Shown piece after piece: positions 60,965 through 64,000 of a stretch of DNA of 64,000 nucleotides. How positions within the stretch are numbered: the stretch's first letter is position 1; the number at the start of each line of letters is the position of its first letter. The stretch covers positions 186,001 to 250,000 of the forward strand of contig NZ_JAFCLN010000003.1 of NCBI RefSeq assembly GCF_018129385.1, given 5' to 3'. A model generated the notes under the pieces. It did not search any database, had not been told where the DNA came from, and saw nothing but the letters and a program-made list of their open reading frames with translations. A program made the translations under genes and the position numbers. Origin of the DNA: Bradyrhizobium lablabi (GTDB lineage: Bacteria; Pseudomonadota; Alphaproteobacteria; Rhizobiales; Xanthobacteraceae).

Positions 60965-62182
60965 ATGGCCGACAAGCGCCCGCAACAACAGAAGGGCAAG
61001 GCAACGCGGCTATGGCCGCTGCTCGCGGTGAACTTCTTTGTGGCCGACATGCAGTCCGGCATCGGCCCCTTCCTCAGCGTGTTCCTGCTCGAGCGCGGCT
61101 GGGCCGCCGGCATGATCGGCACCGCCATGACGGTGGGCAGTATCGCCGGCATGCTGGTCACCACGCCCGTCGGCGCTCTCATCGATGCTTCACGTCGCAA
61201 GCGGGTCTGGGTGATCGTGCCCGGCATCGCCGTGGTCGCGGCTTCTTCCATCATCCTGATCTGGCATAATTTCTGGGCGGTCACCGCATCGCAAATCGCG
61301 ACCTCGATCGCTGGCGCCGCGATCATCCCTGCGATGACCGGCATCACCCTCGGCATCGTCGGACAGAAAGGCTTCAACCGGCAGAACGGCCGCAACCAGG
61401 CCTTCAATCACGGCGGCAACATGGTTGGCGCGGCCCTGTCCGGGTACCTCGGCTGGCAGTTCGGATATTTTTCGGTGTTCCTGCTCGCGGCGCTGTTCGG
61501 TGTCATCACGATCGCCTGCGTGCTCATGATCCCTGCCGACTCGATTGATGACCGTGTCGCGCGCGGCAGCAAGGAAGACGATCCCGAAAGCCAACCCAGC
61601 GGTTTGACCGTGTTGCTGAAACACAAACCGTTGCTGGTGCTCGCGCTGGCGCTGGCCGTCTTTCACCTTGGCAATGCGGCGATTGCCCCGCTTTACGGCA
61701 TGTCCGCCGTCGCCGACAGCCAGGTCAACGGGCCGAGCTTTGTCGCCGCGACGATCGTGATCGCCCAGGGCGTCATGGTGATCGCCTCGATCCTTGCGAT
61801 GCGCATCGCGGAAAAGCGCAATTACTGGCTCATCATGCTGGTGTCGTTTCTGGTGCTGCCGCTGCGCGGAATCCTTGCCTATTTCCTTGCGGGGTGGTGG
61901 GGCGTGGTCCCCTTGCAGATTCTGGACGGTATCGGCATCGGATTGCAGAGCGTGGCGGTGCCCGTGATGGTGGCGCGTTCGCTGAACGGGACCGGCCGCG
62001 TCAATCTCGCGCAGGGTGCGGTCATCACGGTGCAAGGCGCGGGCGCGGCATTGAGTCCTGCGCTCGGCGGCTGGATCGCGCAAGCGATCGGCTATACGCC
62101 GGTCTTCCTGTTGCTGGGAGGGCTTGGGCTGGTCGCCACGGCCGTGTGGATCGCTTTGGGTGCGGCCGTCAAAAAATACTGA
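60965..62182 (+). CDS. Major facilitator superfamily transporter
   Basis: 405 aa from the ATG at 60965 (a start at 60938 would add nine residues); twelve membrane helices. MFS features: the opening LLAVNFFVADMQSGIGPFLS and the loop TPVGALIDASRRKRVWV (about residues 73-89) between helices 2 and 3. A central polar loop (RVARGSKEDDPESQPSG) separates the halves. The subgroup is not assigned, and the substrate is unknown. It converges on the TAXI gene, ending 31 bases before its stop. Confidence 0.9.
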   Translation: MADKRPQQQKGKATRLWPLLAVNFFVADMQSGIGPFLSVFLLERGWAAGMIGTAMTVGSIAGMLVTTPVGALIDASRRKRVWVIVPGIAVVAASSIILIWHNFWAVTASQIATSIAGAAIIPAMTGITLGIVGQKGFNRQNGRNQAFNHGGNMVGAALSGYLGWQFGYFSVFLLAALFGVITIACVLMIPADSIDDRVARGSKEDDPESQPSGLTVLLKHKPLLVLALALAVFHLGNAAIAPLYGMSAVADSQVNGPSFVAATIVIAQGVMVIASILAMRIAEKRNYWLIMLVSFLVLPLRGILAYFLAGWWGVVPLQILDGIGIGLQSVAVPVMVARSLNGTGRVNLAQGAVITVQGAGAALSPALGGWIAQAIGYTPVFLLLGGLGLVATAVWIALGAAVKKY

Positions 62183-62212
62183 CATCCCTTGCGATCACGG
62201 CGGCCATGCCGT

Positions 62213-63541
62213 TCAGGCTGGTGACGGCGGGGTCGCTTGCTGCGAAGCCAGAACCAGCCGGCGGTCGTGGATCAGGTTTTCCAGCCGGTGCGCCGCCACG
62301 TTGAGCGCGACGACATCGCGCGCCGTCTCCTCGCCGGCGGCCTCCCTCGCCCGCTGCCCTTCCAGCACCCGGTCGATTTCGCTCTCGATCGCGTCGAGCT
62401 CAGCTTCACTATTGCTGGCGCGGATGCGGCGGCCCAGCGTGTAGAGCGCATCGAGCGCCTGTTCGCGCGAGAGCGGCGTGCCGGCGCGCAGGAATTTCCA
62501 GGCGGCTGCCAGCACCGATGCAAGACCGCCCGCGATCATCGGCACGAGGAAGATGATGTTGCCCCATTTGTCGAGAAAGCTTTCCTGCGTGCCGTTGTAG
62601 AAGGCGGCAGCGCCGGGATGCAGCGGAATATAGGCGGACGCGTCGGTGTCCGGCGTCGTGATGTGGGTCAGTTGTGGGTATTCCGCCAGCAGGTCCCGCC
62701 GGGCATTCATCAGCGACTCCGTCAGGTCGGCGATCAGGTCGCTGTCGAGCTTCTTCTGCGCGACGAGATAGAAGGACGTCCGGAGCGTCGTCAGATCGTC
62801 GGACGGATTGGGCGGCGATCCGCGCAGCGTGCCTTTCGGCACGTCGAAACTTTCATAGGCACGGTCCTTCCCCGCAATCGCTCCGGCCTGTTCGATGGGA
62901 ATCATTATCGGGCCCGACTTGCCGCCCGGCGGAAACAGGCCGCGCAGCAGCGACAGGTATTTTTCCGTGAGCGGCGTCATCACCAGGATCGCGCGGACCT
63001 CCTTCGTTTCAAGCGCCCGGCGCACGTCCGGCAGCGCAAGCGTTTTGAAGGTCACGCCCGCCTGGCCAAGGTCGTATTCGTCGGTCAGGTCTTTGATGAG
63101 CCGCTTGTCGATGTTGCCGCCGATCACGCCCACTGCGACGCGTTTCAGTCCCGCAATATCCGATATCGTCGAACCTGGCGGCGCCATCAACAGCGCTACC
63201 GCGTGGCCCACGACCGCAACGGCGTACGCCTGCGAGAGATCGCCGACGTCACCCCTGACAATCGCAAGATCGACCTTGCCGGACGAAAAGGCATTGGCTG
63301 AATCGAGGGTGCTTGCTGTTTCCACCAGCGAGAGCCGCACCGGCGCCTTTTGCTGCGCGAGCTTGCTCGCCAGCGCCGACACGACCTTGTTCGCCTCGCC
63401 GTCGAACGACCCTACCGCAATGGTCAACGTCGTCGGCCGGTAATACCAGCGCCAGGCAAACAGGCTGGCGCCGGCGACCAGAACGACAATCCCGGCGACC
63501 AGCGTGATGCGCAGCCAGCTTGGCAATCTGGTTGGATCCAT
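62213..63541 (-). CDS. TAXI-family TRAP solute-binding protein, membrane-anchored
   Basis: 442 aa from the ATG at 63539-63541 (a TTG three codons earlier is the alternative). An N-terminal anchor (LRITLVAGIVVLVAGASLFA) replaces a cleavable signal. The TAXI-type binding fold covers residues ~40-330: TLTIAVGSFDGEANKVVSAL, VDLAIVRGDVGDLSQAYAVA, then VPKGTLRGSPPNP. A second membrane helix (about 350-370, IIFLVPMIAGGLASVLAAAW) and a helical tail (about 375-440) follow. No TRAP membrane subunits are adjacent. A double-anchored form suggests a sensory or scaffold role, which is inferred. Confidence 0.87.
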   Translation of the reverse strand: MDPTRLPSWLRITLVAGIVVLVAGASLFAWRWYYRPTTLTIAVGSFDGEANKVVSALASKLAQQKAPVRLSLVETASTLDSANAFSSGKVDLAIVRGDVGDLSQAYAVAVVGHAVALLMAPPGSTISDIAGLKRVAVGVIGGNIDKRLIKDLTDEYDLGQAGVTFKTLALPDVRRALETKEVRAILVMTPLTEKYLSLLRGLFPPGGKSGPIMIPIEQAGAIAGKDRAYESFDVPKGTLRGSPPNPSDDLTTLRTSFYLVAQKKLDSDLIADLTESLMNARRDLLAEYPQLTHITTPDTDASAYIPLHPGAAAFYNGTQESFLDKWGNIIFLVPMIAGGLASVLAAAWKFLRAGTPLSREQALDALYTLGRRIRASNSEAELDAIESEIDRVLEGQRAREAAGEETARDVVALNVAAHRLENLIHDRRLVLASQQATPPSPA

Positions 63542-63669
63542 GTCCGGCAAACTACCCGATCAATCCGGCATCAACCAGCAGCAGCGAGCCGCAATGGCCG
63601 CGCGACCGGCGGCAAGTGCCGGTTAACCACAAGCCCGCCGAGGGGCTCAAAAAAAATTTTGCCGCCCTC

Positions 63670-63698
63670 TTGAACTTTTTTTCGCTCTGACGATTTTT
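63670..63698 (+). promoter_or_regulatory. Candidate promoter of the small heat-shock gene
   Basis: TTGAAC (63670-63675) and ATTTTT (63693-63698) with a 17-base spacer, giving a transcript start near 63705 at the beginning of the ROSE-like leader. ROSE-controlled rhizobial genes are generally read from sigma-70-type promoters, and this fits. Confidence 0.5.
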
Positions 63699-63704
63699 TC
63701 GATC

Positions 63705-63817
63705 GCCGCATGACAAAGCGGCCGGGGTGCCTGTCGGGCCCCGCGACTTGAGGCGGGCGCCGGAAGGTGTCCGGCGCCAGCTCGTACCCAACTTGCTCTA
63801 TGGAGGATTTGGCTATG
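63705..63817 (+). ncRNA. ROSE-like RNA thermosensor in the Hsp20 5' leader
   Basis: The ~110-base leader contains successive GC stems (for example 63765-63778, GGCGCCGG...CCGGCGCC) and ends with TTGCTCTATGGAGGATTTGGCT before the ATG (quoted only to mark TTGCT at 63794-63798 and GGAGGA at 63802-63807). In Bradyrhizobium ROSE elements a TTGCT segment pairs with the ribosome site at low temperature and opens on heating; the same pair is seen here at the same place. Boundaries are approximate and no covariance search was run. Confidence 0.8.
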
Positions 63818-64000
63818 AGGTATGATTGGACTCCCCTGTGGAGGTCGACCATTGGCTTCGACCGCCTGTTTGACGTTCTCGACGAGGTCCAGCGGACCGC
63901 CGAAGAGACCTATCCCCCCTACAATATCGAACGGCTCGACGAAAACCGCTTCCAGATCTCGGTGGCGCTCGCCGGATTCACCCCGGACGAGGTCACGCTG
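63815..64000 (+). CDS. Small heat-shock protein, Hsp20 family (N-terminal part, cut by window edge)
   Basis: 62 codons are in the window: RYDWTPLWRSTIGFDRLFDV, then YPPYNIERLDENRFQISVAL, then AGFTPDEVTL, the entry to the alpha-crystallin domain of class A rhizobial Hsp20 proteins. These chaperones hold unfolding proteins during heat stress. GGAGGATTTGGCT precedes the ATG and lies in the ROSE-like element. Confidence 0.95.
   Translation, partial: MRYDWTPLWRSTIGFDRLFDVLDEVQRTAEETYPPYNIERLDENRFQISVALAGFTPDEVTL

Overview
The window reads as a chromosome segment of a high-GC alphaproteobacterium of the Bradyrhizobium / Nitrobacteraceae type. This is an inference. It rests on several things seen together: an ornithine decarboxylase with a speF-type structured leader followed by homospermidine synthase, a ROSE-like leader in front of a small heat-shock gene, many secreted or membrane 'hypotheticals' of the rhizobial style, and many dispersed paired-hairpin repeats. 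No rRNA, tRNA, CRISPR array, transposase or phage gene was recognised. Most of the content is housekeeping and envelope or metal-homeostasis functions.

Layout. 0-2 kb: cut-off SPFH protein, ferrochelatase (hemH), MAPEG protein. 2-7 kb: RTX/VCBS-repeat protein, a DUF1127-like/secreted chimera, a LuxR-type regulator. 7-10.8 kb: tightly coupled M3 oligopeptidase - DUF1007 - NicO-type nickel/cobalt exporter. 11.3-15.8 kb: polyamine unit (leader RNA, ornithine decarboxylase, GNAT, small membrane protein, RidA, homospermidine synthase). 16-18.4 kb: small Cys-rich protein, acetoacetate decarboxylase-like protein, MgtC. 18.4-23.4 kb: zinc island on the minus strand (His-rich mini-protein, ABC ATPase, permease, binding protein, CobW GTPase, WD40 protein) behind a perfect Zur-type palindrome. 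23.4-26.9 kb: repeat-rich accessory stretch with small unknown genes and one RidA. 27-40 kb: orphan binding protein, VOC, lipoprotein, universal stress protein, low-complexity membrane proteins, GST, a divergent TetR/SDR pair with duplicated operators, cupin, TPR protein. 40-43 kb: cold-shock protein, split permease pair, CrcB, superoxide dismutase. 43-52.4 kb: secreted caspase-like protein, GNAT, MATE, DUF2147, DUF3095, HtpG, zinc-ribbon MBL protein. 52.5-64 kb: Kelch protein, second LuxR paralogue, PQ-loop protein, large autotransporter, MFS, TAXI-type binding protein, and the start of an Hsp20 gene under a ROSE-like thermosensor.

How the genes work together. The clearest systems are the zinc uptake and allocation island (Zur box, importer, CobW, WD40), the putrescine-to-homospermidine unit with its leader RNA, and the heat-regulated Hsp20. 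At least five families of paired palindromic repeats lie between genes, two or more of them present in several copies. No clearly undescribed defence or mobile system was found. The most novel-looking items are the Zur-box/leaderless His-rich mini-gene, the DUF1127 chimera, the PNF-repeat membrane protein, the duplicated operator of the TetR/SDR pair, and the palindrome-bracketed small genes at 25-26.6 kb.
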